Part shown: one piece after another, positions 46,329-56,232 of the stretch
Numbering within the stretch: the first letter of the stretch is position 1
Layout of the letters: every line of letters starts with the position of its first letter
Source of the DNA: Gibbula magus
Lineage: Eukaryota > Mollusca > Gastropoda > Trochida > Trochidae
Reading direction: 5' to 3'
DNA length: 64,000 nucleotides
NCBI GenBank assembly: GCA_936450465.1
Contig: OW388297.1
Coordinates: forward strand, 47,754,130 to 47,818,129
Made by a program: the position numbers and the translations under genes
The notes under the pieces: generated by a model
Seen by the model: only the letters and a program-made list of their open reading frames with translations
What the model was told of the DNA's origin: nothing
Databases searched by the model: none

Positions 46329-47090
46329 TATACCCCCGCTACGAAGTAAGCGGGGGTATATAGCGGTCATTCCGTCCGTCCTTCCGTCCGGTCAATTTTC
46401 TCAAAAACCGTCAAAGGTACATCAACCAAACTTTGTACAGATGTTAACCATGTTCTTCCGACAATTTTCAATTTTCTGAGATTGATTTTTGTTGTCGTTT
46501 CCATGGAAACGTCACTTTTTGGACTTAGTTTTATTGTGTTCAATAGGGACAAGTTATCTCGGATACTGTTCAACCTAGGTGAATGAAATTTTGGTTATGA
46601 GTACTCATGACCATACTCTTCATCGAGTTCGAAAACCAGTTCCGAAATATTATTTTTTACGGAGTTATGGCCCTTGAATCCGAAATTGAACTTTGTACCA
46701 AAAGAGCTGTGATGCTCCAATGGGGACAAGTTTTCTCGGAAACTATTACATCTAGGTGAATGAAATTTAATATGGAGGTAGTCCAGATGATACTCTTCAT
46801 CGAGTTCACAGTCCAGTTCCGAAATATTATTTTTTACGGAGTTATGAAGCCCTTGAATCTGTAATTGAACTTGGTACAAATTACCGGTGTGATGCCCTAA
46901 TGGGAAAAATTAAGTTACCTGAAAAATATTACATCTGGGTGAATTAAATTTTGTAATAACAGTCAGTTCCTAAAATTATTTTGGACAATATTATGATACT
47001 TGAAGCTGTTTTTTAAACATAGTAACCTTCACATCTATAATTCTCAATGAACGGATAGCGGATGGCGGGGGTATGTGAGCCATGCTCACT
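46329..47090. mobile_element. TATACCCCCGC repeat element with internal tandem units
   Basis: The left end reads ATACCCCCGCTACGAAGTAA with a matching GCGGGGGTATAT just inside. The right end reads GGATGGCGGGGGTATGTGAG, so the ends are inverted with respect to each other. CCGTCC repeats follow at 46374-46390. Inside are three diverged tandem units of about 177 bases (starts near 46547, 46724 and 46901) carrying GACAAGTTNTCTCGGA, GATACTCTTCATCGAGTTC and AATATTATTTTTTACGGAGT. A decayed relative of the left part is at 20500-20620. No transposase frame. Confidence 0.7.
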
Positions 47091-47885
47091 TTTTTCTTGT
47101 TAGCTATAGCTCTAAAGGGAATTTTGTTACCTCAGCTGCTGCACACATTTAAAAAAATCAGTTATAAGCACATAAACAATAAATAAAGCACTAATACACA
47201 GGACCTTTGAAGTAAAAATGGACAACATGCATCAATACAACTGAAGAACTCCAACAAGAAATATGCATTGAAATGAAAACAAAGACTTCAAATAAAATAG
47301 ATAAAACATTTGGTAAATTTGAGGGAAACAAATCTAAGATAATCTATAATTGATTTGATAGAACAGTTAATTTTTAAATGATTGTTTTGGTACTCTGTAG
47401 GTTCTGAAAGGTTGAGTTTGGAAGTTTTTCCAGAAAATAAAAGTATATGTTCATTATGAAGACATGTTCAGAGCTAAATTATTCAATTTCTTGCTATAAA
47501 GGTGTTCTAAGTTCCAAAGAACTCCTGGTATTTTACTGAGATAATAATGATCTTTCACATTGCGATACATGTATTGTGCGCTTTCTTCCTGCAATACCCA
47601 CCACTGTGATATCGGTGAGATTCAAACTCACTTTTCACCTCTTCATCGATTACCGGAGATCTCTCAGGCTCTCAGGCTCTGCTTATGACAAGCCCTGCAT
47701 CATATCGGCCATCCTGGAAACTACTGCACATACAATCATTGCCCTGGAAACATACAATAATTATGCTTTGATTAATGACAATTTGTTCTACCATTTGAAA
47801 AAACATAACACTCCCATGAAGGAAGACAGAGAAAACAAGCAAACATATATAGAGGATCTCGCCCAAGTGTCTTCTAATGTCAAAC
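47091..47885. other. Intergenic, no supported gene
   Basis: The 108-codon frame at 47576-47902 has no recognisable domain and no promoter or splice context. A matching antisense frame of 71 codons overlaps it. Confidence 0.35.
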
Positions 47886-47886
47886 A

Positions 47887-48215
47887 TATCAACACAAGTT
47901 GAAAAAATTACAAAATTTTACTTTTATCAATGAGTGTTGATGTATTTGATATGATATCAGAAGACACGAAGTGAGATTCTATTTATCATCCAAAATAATT
48001 CTTCATCAAATTTCAATGGAAATTGTACATCTCTGAGCACAGCCCTGTCATTTGACTTTCATTGCGGTGATGTCATAGCATTCTGACTTCATCATGTTTA
48101 TTATGTCATAGAATTGGGATGTCATTACTGGGTGATGTCAAAGCATTGTAATGTCATGTAGCTGACGGTAACAGGGCATTGTGCAAAATATACTATCAGA
48201 ACAATATCTCCTGGG
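47887..48215. mobile_element. Foldback element family X, decayed copy
   Basis: ATATCAACACAAGTTGA, then ATCAATGAGTGTTGATGTAT and GATATCAGAAGACACGAAGT GAGATTC, match the palindromic core at 61408-61554. The sequence after it (TGATGTCATAGCATTCTGAC and similar TGNNGTCA-containing words to 48175) corresponds to the TGACGTCA repeat block at 61190-61320, in opposite orientation. Confidence 0.6.
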
Positions 48216-48905
48216 AGATATCGCATGATCTCACACCCACGATATCTCCTGTGGATCATAATATTTGTTTATGGTTTAGTATTTCTAATGAAAAGAATTT
48301 TTTTTTAATTTTTCAAGGTCAGAGAGAAGACATTGTGGCTTGGTTTCATTGATAAGTAATCTAGTAATAGATTATATAAAAGTCTATATTTCTCCTCTAG
48401 ATAGCATTACATTCTCCTGAATATATAATCTTGCATGCAAATCCCAAAAAATAAAAGATCTGAATTCATTGAATTTCAGTTTGAATGTAATTTGTATTTA
48501 ACTGAATAGAAAAAAACACTACAAAACATAGGATCTGCACATCTATCACCTACAGTATACAGTACATTTGAGGCCTAGATGTTGTAATATATCTTCACAT
48601 AGCAGTGGTGGATCAAGGGATTTTCAAAGGGGGAGGGGGTTTGATCAATCAAATTAAATTTTCGATCACCCAACTGGTTTGACATCCTCAGAGGCAGGCA
48701 CCATCCGCATTTTATCCACCCTTTACTGTCTATGTATAAAACACACTGACCAACCACAAACATGAATTTCACATAGAATCATGAAATAATCGCGTCATTC
48801 ATCTTTATTCTTTATTTATTTTATTAATAAAACATACTAAAGTTGTCCTGAATTAATGAACATGGTCCCAATGTTTTCAATAAGGAAGCATTGTGCTAGG
48901 GGATA
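48216..48905. other. Intergenic, with a fragment of the poly-G element
   Basis: At 48603-48640, GTGGTGGATCAAGGGATTTT followed by CAAAGGGGGAGGGGG resembles the left end of the element at 29394. The rest is AT-rich without features. Confidence 0.4.
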
Positions 48906-49382
48906 TTGATGACCCTAAGGTTAACTAATGTTGATGCTAATGTTGATTTTATAGAGAACATCTTGTTATTGATGATTCTGTCTCAAGGTAAATGGTATAC
49001 ACTGGCCCCACAGGGCTGCATATGTTTTACAGTGCGACAGAAAGGGAAGTACAGCGCAAATGATCTAGTGGAACTTCAAACACTTGAGAGACTTTTACAA
49101 AGAAGAGCGTGCATGTGTCAAAGAAGCATTCATAAAATATATATACCATGGACAGCCGAAGTCCAATTATTGAAAAGACTGTTTTGTCTCTGGGACAAAT
49201 TGCAATATTGCTTTCTTAATTGTTCTGATACGAGATGTAGGCAATCGATCAATATTAATTCAAGTGCGATGTATACCGTTCCTTCATTGAATAGGGTTTA
49301 TTTTGAGCTTCTGTGGACATTCAATGTAGCTACACAAAATAAAACGCAGGTAAAAAAATACACCCAATATCAAATAAAGTAA
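48906..49382 (+). pseudogene. Orphan ORF, 158 codons, unrecognised
   Basis: The longest plus-strand frame in the 3' part apart from repeats. By a rough estimate from local base composition, a frame this long is uncommon but not impossible by chance in 64 kb. It contains the Cys-rich stretch RRACMCQRSIHKIYIPWTAE, then CLWDKLQYCFLNCSDTRC. The last 13 codons lie in the arm of the MITE at 49344, so the natural C-terminus, if any, has been replaced. CAAG|GTAAAT inside it could be a splice donor. I recognise no family. Could be a decayed gene or chance. Confidence 0.2.
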
Positions 49383-49494
49383 AGGATCAAGGGCAGCCAT
49401 ATTGCCGATCTAACTTTCTAAGGGTTAGTAAGAGTCCATTCATTATTTGATCAAAAGTCTAATTGATATTGGGTGTACTTTTTTTGCCTACGTT
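49344..49494. mobile_element. MITE family Y, copy 1
   Basis: ACGCAGGTAAAAAAATACAC followed by CCAATATCAA on the left is inverted on the right as TTGATATTGGGTGTACTTTT and TTTGCCTACGTT. The ends resemble those of the palindrome at 59160-59298, and downstream homology (GATATCAAATTCCCGTG versus GATATCGAGTTCCTGTG) supports one family. Confidence 0.65.
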
Positions 49495-49748
49495 ATATGT
49501 ATCTTTTTATTATGATATCAAATTCCCGTGATCAGTACCTCACAATAAAATAATGTTACATGTGCGTTATAAAGGTCAGTTTTCATAATATTTAGACGTT
49601 GTATTCATAAGGGTGTGCTTGGAACCACATAGGACAGTGAGTGAAATGTACATGCACTGTTTGCATTAAATGCAGTGATTGTTACCATGTTGAGAGCAGC
49701 GGGCTAGTCCATTCTGTTACCAACACGTGGGATAGGCCCAAGGCATGG

Positions 49749-49760
49749 TATATATAAAGG
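49749..49760 (+). promoter_or_regulatory. TATA box of a possible mini transcription unit
   Basis: TATATATAAAGG is an excellent TATA match in an isolated, non-microsatellite context. About 20-25 bases downstream the sequence is CTTCATTGTAAG, a plausible start region. A poly(A) signal lies about 440 bases further on, at 50187. Confidence 0.4.
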
Positions 49761-49771
49761 GTGGCTTCATT

Positions 49772-50210
49772 GTAAGCTCAACCGAGTGGGAAATCAGCTC
49801 CGCTGGAAACCGCTCGTAAAATCTCCAAGAGAAGAAGAAGTAAGCTCAATTGCGAAATCAGCTCCGCTGGAAAGCCCTCATAAAATCTCCAAGTAAGCTC
49901 ATTGCGAAATCAACTTCGCTGGAAGCGCTCATTAAATCTCATATCATCATTGTAAGCTCATTGCCTTGCTTGGTCGGTGATCGACTGACATCAGCCATGG
50001 GTTCATTTGGTAGGGGTAGTTCTTGTTCTGCAGGATTGAACAGAGACCTTGTTTCGTGAATTCTCTTACCATAGAGGGAGTAACCTCTGTGGTAAGAGGA
50101 TGTGTTTCGTGATGAAATTGAATATCCCCTTCCACAGTGTAGCACTATTTTGTTGATATGTCCTATTTTGTTGAGTTTCTATTTGTAATAAAATGGTGAA
50201 TGGTAATTAA
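49772..50210 (+). other. Possible short transcript with internal repeats, unknown role
   Basis: Three and a bit repeats of 53-68 bases begin GTAAGCTCA at 49772, 49840, 49893 and 49952. Each continues with GAAATCAGCTCCGCTGGAAA, CGCTC and TAAAATCTCCAAG. At 50064-50098 a hairpin is formed by CTCTTACCATAGAGG and CCTCTGTGGTAAGAG. AATAAA lies at 50187-50192. A frame of about 70 codons (49850-50059) spans the repeats but starts without an ATG context I trust. The arrangement of TATA box, repeats, hairpin and poly(A) signal suggests a small independent unit, possibly non-coding. A piece of the hairpin recurs at 52636. Confidence 0.3.
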
Positions 50211-50691
50211 TTTGTATGTCATTGATCATAGGCTACATCTTGATACAGAATGTAGAGAGGTTTGATTATGAATTTACCTGGTATGGTACAAGTTGGTCGA
50301 AGTCACCTGATTTCAAATCATATTCACACGGTTTATACAAGTACAAGACGCAAAGTCATATCACACGGTTAGTCTCTTGAATCAGGGTAAAACCTTGTCT
50401 GCTTCAATAACACCATTTATAACGTTTGGCATATGTGACCCAAACAAGAGTTTATGTGGATAAGTAATGGATAACACATGAATACGAGGGTGTTCTAGCA
50501 AAAAGAGGCCTTTGCCATAGGGAAGACCAGAGGGCTCGATAGCTGAAAAAATTGCTTTTGTGAGTGCAATTGTCAAAATGTACAGTAAAAGTGATCCAAG
50601 TAAAGTAAAGCGCACATAAAATATCATCCAAGTTCTCAGACAGCAAAATAGAGCTCAGCAATCAATTACAACTCTTTATGGTCACCAATCT

Positions 50692-50940
50692 CCTGTGGTC
50701 TAGCTTATGGTAAGGTCTTGGGCTACAAAGCGAATGATTGAGGGTTCGATTCCCACATTCCCTGCTTTGAAAATTTTAAAATTTTCAATTTTGTAGATAG
50801 ATTATCTTACTCAATGGGATTAAGAATTTATTGGGTGCAAGGAATCCTATTTAGAGAAGGGCATTATACTGTACAAGATCCCCCCAGCGGGGTAATATCC
50901 AGTGTAAGGCCCTCTTGATAGGGGTTCTAAGGTTCTAAGG
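50692..50940 (+). mobile_element. tRNA-derived SINE, second type
   Basis: A tRNA-like 5' region with A-box-like GTGGTCTAGCTTATGGTAAG and a perfect B box GGTTCGATTCC at 50743-50753. An unrelated body with GGCATTATACTGTACAAGAT and CCAGTGTAAGGCCCTC follows, then a short direct repeat tail (GGTTCTAA twice). The body does not resemble the SINE at 13901. No target duplication found, so the ends are approximate. A diverged tRNA gene is less likely because the acceptor arm does not pair. Confidence 0.6.
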
Positions 50941-51079
50941 TCCAACTTTCCCTGCAGGGATGTTCTCACAGAAAAAGAGTGTTAAATGGGTCCTTTAAAT
51001 ATATAATTGTGCAGTATTCGATTATGGGCAGGGGCAAGCGTTTGTGGACAGAAGCAAGGGTGTTGCAGATATCGGAGGT

Positions 51080-51739
51080 ACCCACTAATTTCTACTCCAA
51101 CCCACTAATGTCTACTCCTACCCACTAATGTCTACACCTGCCAACTGATGTCTGCTCCTGTCTACTGATGTCTACACCTGTCCACTGATGTCTACACCTA
51201 TCCACTGATGTCTACACCTGTCCACTGATGTCTACACCTATCCACTGATGTCTACACATGTCCACTGATGTCTACACCTGTCCACTGATGTCTACACCTG
51301 TCCACTGATGTCTACACCTATCCACTGATGTCTACACCTGTCTACTGATGTCTACACCTATCCACTGATGTCTACACATGTCCACTGATGTCTACACCTG
51401 TCCACTGATGTCTACTCCTGTCCACTGATGTCTACACCTATCCACTGATGTCTACACCTGTCCACTGATGTCTACTCCTGTCCACTGATGTCTGCTCCTG
51501 TCCACTGATGTCTGCTCCTGTCCACTGATGTCTGCCCCTGTCTACTGATGTCTACACCTGTCCACTGATGTCTACACCTGTCCACTGATGTCTACTCCTG
51601 TCCACTGATGTCTGCTCCTGTCCACTGATGTCTGCTCCTGTCCACTGATGTCTGCCCCTGTCTACTGATGTCTACACCTGTCCACTGATGTCTACACCTG
51701 TCCACTGATGTCTACTCCTGTCCACTGATGTCTGCCCCT
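51080..51739. repeat. 20-bp minisatellite, about 33 copies, with 120-bp higher-order repeat
   Basis: The unit is TCCACTGATGTCTACACCTG with small variants (CTA, ATG, TGCTCC, TGCCCC). The 120-base blocks 51481-51600 and 51601-51720 are identical, and 51181-51300 closely matches 51301-51420, so homogenisation works in six-unit blocks. Every frame contains a stop within each 60 bases, so the array is non-coding. Confidence 0.97.
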
Positions 51740-53399
51740 GACAACACTCATAACGTCAATAGAAGCACAGAACAGATCTATAAGGCTTGCCCCTGCCCCT
51801 AGTGCCTGTTCCTCGTACTTCTCTTTAATCCCCCTGATCTATTTTTGCACATATACATAAAATGTTCCCATAATCCAGAAATTATCTCCGTTACAGTGTA
51901 TTTATGTTCTGTGTGATGTTGACGAGTCCCAGTAGATTTACCCAGAATGTACTACTATTCTGGTAATGGTAGCGGTGATAAATGACAGTCTCATCATGAA
52001 CTTTCCTGTTCATTAATCATGACATTCTTTGTAGATCAAAGCATATTTTGATTTAGCACATACAAAATTGAGAGCAAACTAACGAAAATTCCAAACGGTT
52101 GTTTTATATGAAAGAATGTGTTTTGCTTTAAAAAAAAAACAAAAAATTAAGATCGTACAAGGATTTAAATTATACTATATATATATGGAAAAATAAGCAC
52201 CCCAATATTCAAAACTGAAATGTGATGCAATGTGAGCATTACGATAATTTGAATGAAGTAATCACTCTCGGCAAGATCAATTAAATTTTGTGACAAATTT
52301 CTCAAAAGAAAAACTACTGGTAATGGACTATTTTTACCAAAAAAATAACTATTTTCCATGTGGCTAAAAACGTTTTTGATATCTACAACATCATTTTTGT
52401 TACAAACAATACTTATCACAAAATTAGATAGCATGTTTCGAGGAAAACACATTAAACGAGAAAACGTTGGTCTTACGTTTATTTTATCTTTACGATGTGT
52501 CATTGGCAAATGTCATTTTTACAACGGCGTCGCTGATTGCACAACTAGATTCAATTGCAACCAATCAGGACACTCCCTTTCTGCCCCCGATTTCAAGCGT
52601 AAAACAACAGAGGGTAGGATCGGAAATCTGAAGGGAGTAACCTCTGTGGGAAGAGAATGAATGTTGCTACTAATGTCTTTTGACGAAAAGGCAGATACTG
52701 AAGTTTGACCAGTTGAATTGAAAGAATGGAATTACTCACATTACAGCAACCAATATTCTTTTTCATTTCTCAGTGTAAGGTAACATGTTTTTGGAGTCCA
52801 AAATACCAACATTGTACAAATGCAAATATCCAAAAGAAGCGAAACGTTATCTGGATAATTGTTTCTTTCTTAAACTGCTGGATAATGATTCTCTTATTCC
52901 ATACGGTTACTTTTACTGACACTTTGTCTTCTTTCTTATCAGACAACCTTTACTATAATGAAAACACTCTGAGGTGCTTAACATTTTCCCATATAAGTCC
53001 TTGGACTAAGTCAATGGAATTCCTCAACGCAACTTTCATGGACACTTTCAGTTGATCCTCCATTGATAACCAGGGACAGCGATGTCAGTGTGGAACATGT
53101 AGACTGCTACTGTATATACACCTGCACACGAGAGATAAACAAACCAGCTTCCTATCATTGCCCGTCTCAGAACTAGCGGTGATTAAAGGTGTACCTACCT
53201 GGGGGCGGGGACTGTGATTAACTCTTGTATCCTAACTTTATTGATCTTTTACTTTTACTTTTTACAGTTACTCACCAACTTTAAGTTTTCAAATTTATAA
53301 CCAACTATTATGCATTTATATATTAGGTATTTTATGACATATTTTTATGAAGTCATTACAATAGACGATGGTTGAAGATATTACAACCCAAAGAGTTAA
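51740..53399. other. Intergenic with weak exon-like pieces
   Basis: At 52785-52916 a 44-codon frame (MFLESKIPTLYKCKYPKEAK...) looks protein-like and follows a TTTTTCATTTCTCAG acceptor-like tract at 52760-52773. The frame at 52726-53055 overlaps it and has one hydrophobic stretch. None can be joined convincingly to the ORF at 53400. GGGAGTAACCTCTGTGGGAAGAG at 52635 echoes 50078. Confidence 0.3.
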
Positions 53400-53861
53400 A
53401 TACATCCGTTTCATCCATATAAAAACAAGGGAAACTTGGTAAAGGTCAGATATATACATGTACGCTGTGAGTTTGAATACGACCAGAGTGATACTGTAGA
53501 ATATACTGTGCTTTGGGAGCGAGGACATTTGTATTTGTATATTGTTAGATGTTCAAAACAAATCTTCAATACCGTAGCCTGCAATGATTGTGACGTCATG
53601 TTGCTGGAAAAGTTAATAGCTGAAGCGTTGCAGCCCAACAAGTACCCGTATGGAAGATCCTGTGAAATCACATATCCGGAAGATATCTGGAGACAACTAA
53701 AAGGTAAACCATCTTATTTATCCACAACGAAAACGAATCTAAAGATTGACACTGCCTTGGAAAATGTTTTCAGGAAAATCTATCAAATTTGTTGCATGTA
53801 TGGTTCTTGCAAAAAGGTTATAGATAGATATATAGAGAATACTAAACGACGTCCTGTTTAA
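53400..53861 (+). pseudogene. Orphan ORF, about 150 codons, possible exon or decayed gene
   Basis: Open from a stop at 53397 to 53861 without an early ATG; the first Met is in CDVMLLEKL near 53598. The sequence reads like protein, with mixed charge and spaced Cys: VRCEFEYDQSDTVEYTVLWE, then RGHLYLYIVRCSKQIFN and EITYPEDIWRQLKGK. A donor-like AAAG|GTAAAC occurs after RQLK (53702-53705). I recognise no family. It could be an internal exon of a gene whose other exons I cannot place, or a remnant. Confidence 0.3.
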
Positions 53862-54299
53862 TAACATATTTATGAAACGAGTGAGTGGTTTGGTATTTAA
53901 CGAACGAAAGCAGATGATATGTGAGAAGATATTTTTAACATCTTCAAAAGGGGCATGTTCCATTTCGATGAGTGTAAACAGATTAGTTTTAATTGTTAAA
54001 TAATTCATTAGGTTAATTAGTTTATAATACAATCGAGAATATGAACATGCTGTACTCCTATGAGCGTGTTTAATCCCCGCTCAAATATGCCCTACAACTT
54101 GTATTTATATCCTTACATTCTAGAAATATACTTTCAACCAGTAAAGCAGAAAACCAAACATCCGTATAACATTCGTCTTATTTGAATTTTCTAATTTTAC
54201 AACGAGTCTCAACTTTTGTTCAAAAATGTTAAACATAATCCCAGATATTTGCACGTTACGTGAAATGTCAACTGAGCCAAGCCCCGTTCTATTGACTTA

Positions 54300-54545
54300 T
54301 GACGGAACTGTGTACGTGATTACGAGTTAAGGGGGAACTGAAGAAGGGGAGTAGGGAGGGGGGGGAGGCTTAAACGCCGACCTGGTCACTATAACCATGT
54401 TATGACCGTCATTATCTGCCACTTAGTCTATTTTTGCTAATTACACACACAAGTACACCAGTTTCACATTCAGACGTTCCACCAAGGGGTGACACGCAGG
54501 TAGAGAAATCGGAAATTATGATGTTGTTTTCTGGCGAACAGAGTA
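54300..54545 (+). other. Candidate first exon of a rightward gene
   Basis: A G-rich stretch (54340-54370) precedes a leader ending at ATGATGTTGTTTTCTGGCGA followed by ACAGA|GTAAGT, a strong donor at 54542. The ATG at 54518 would give MMLFSGEQ and leave the exon in phase 1. No matching acceptor with an open frame could be found in the window. Confidence 0.25.
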
Positions 54546-54952
54546 AGTTTTTTTTAAATGTATATGATGTTTTTCTCCTTTGAAATACATGTCCTTTAAG
54601 TGTAACACTGGTAGAACCTTTCTGATGTATATTAACACTTAAATGTTTATTAGTTTATTATTTATTGTTATTTTACTAATCTATAACCATGAAAATGTTC
54701 ATGTATGTTTATGTTCAATGTAACTTTTAGTTTAACGAATATTGAAAACTATTTTCTCATGTAAAATTCTTCATCTTGAATTTGGGGAATCCTCACATAC
54801 ATTCGATGTCATTGTACATACTATACTACCGCAGGACACTGCACCACACCGCAACTCATCATTATGTAGACTTAAAACACTGTACGTAAATAATATAACG
54901 TTTCATATTATTGTTTACAATATCATTATATCATGTCATGGTACGCCATTGA

Positions 54953-55600
54953 ATGCGATTTCCCACCATACCAACCATGCCATACCATACCCATGCCACG
55001 CCATATCATATCATACCAACCATGCCATACCAACCAAGCCATACCATTCCCATGCCATATCATACCATATCATACCAACCATGCCATACCAACCATATCA
55101 TACCAACCATGCCATACCATACCCATGCCACGCCATGCCATATCATACCAACCATGCCATACCAACCATGCCATACCAACCATGCCATATCATACCAACC
55201 ATGCCATACCAACCATGCCATACCAACCATGCCATATCATACCATATCATACCAACCATGCCATACCATACCCATGCCACGCCATGCCATATCATACCAA
55301 CCAAGCCATACCATTCCCATGCCATATCATACCATATCATACCAACCATGCCATACCAACCATATCATACCAACCATGCCATACCATACCCATGCCACGC
55401 CATGCCATATCATACCAACCAAGCCATACCATTCCCATGCCATATCATACCATATCATACCAACCATGCCATACCAACCATATCATACCAACCATGCCAT
55501 ACCATACCCATGCCACGCCATGCCATATCATACCAACCATGCCATACCAACCACGCCATACCAACCATGCCATACCATACCATCCCACACGACCCCATTC
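54953..55600. repeat. CCAT-rich degenerate satellite
   Basis: Built from short words (CCATACCAACCATGCCATAC, CCATATCATACC, CCATGCCACGCCATG). A longer block starting CCAAGCCATACCATTCCCAT recurs at 55034, 55301 and 55419, so some copies are spaced 118 bases. No stop codon words occur on the plus strand, so all three frames stay open (up to 318 codons), but the translations are repeats of HTNHAIPYPCH type and are not a gene. A small outlier lies at 56835-56895. Confidence 0.95.
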
Positions 55601-56157
55601 AAACAAAAACCACCCTAACAAAACGAAATAAAGACGACACGAATCATAATTACATCCTGATGTCAGATACATTGACACTTTTTAAAACCTATTTTTAAAT
55701 AAGGCTAAACAATATGTCAATGCCCAAAAAACGGCAACAGTGCGCTAAATGTTTGATTGAATTTACCGATAATATCGAAAAGAAATATGTGAATCAACAA
55801 CTTGCTTTTCGCAAAAGTTATACTGGAAAGAATTTAAACCAACTAAAAACATAGCTTCTAATAAACCTCCCACATAAACATTCGCAATGTTAGAGTTGTT
55901 GGTTAAGAATTAAATGAATAACTGGTTTGAAACACAAATCGGTTTTAATAAATAGTCTTGTTAAATATGCAATAAGAAAATTATAAGAAGTGTAAGTTAC
56001 CAAAATATTGATAGTGCGAACGAATATTCCTATTAAGAATCCATTTCGAAATGTCCCTGGCGTTGTGCAACACAGATAAGGCGTCGGATTTCTTTGAACA
56101 ACAACGGAAAGAAATTTGTTTTCAAATATGTTGCAAATTACCCAGATGACACGCGAG
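55601..56157. other. Intergenic, nothing recognised
   Basis: AT-rich. The minus-strand frame of 105 codons at 55890-56207 has no domain or context. Confidence 0.35.
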
Positions 56158-56232
56158 AATAATAATAATAATAATGGGCATTTATAAAGCGCTATATCCA
56201 TACACAAGGTGCATGCTCAAAGCGCATTGAAA
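56158..56232. repeat. (AAT)n plus GGGCATTTATAAAGCGC repeat
   Basis: AATAATAATAATAATGGGCA, then TTTATAAAGCGCTATATCCA and GCATGCTCAAAGCGCATTGA. This is a dispersed repeat type I recall from many marine invertebrates. Only one copy is seen here. Confidence 0.55.

Noticed and set aside
54742..55698. 318-codon frame (HTNHAIPYPCH repeats)
   Set aside because: Produced by a stop-free CCAT satellite; all three frames are open and no natural start or end exists.
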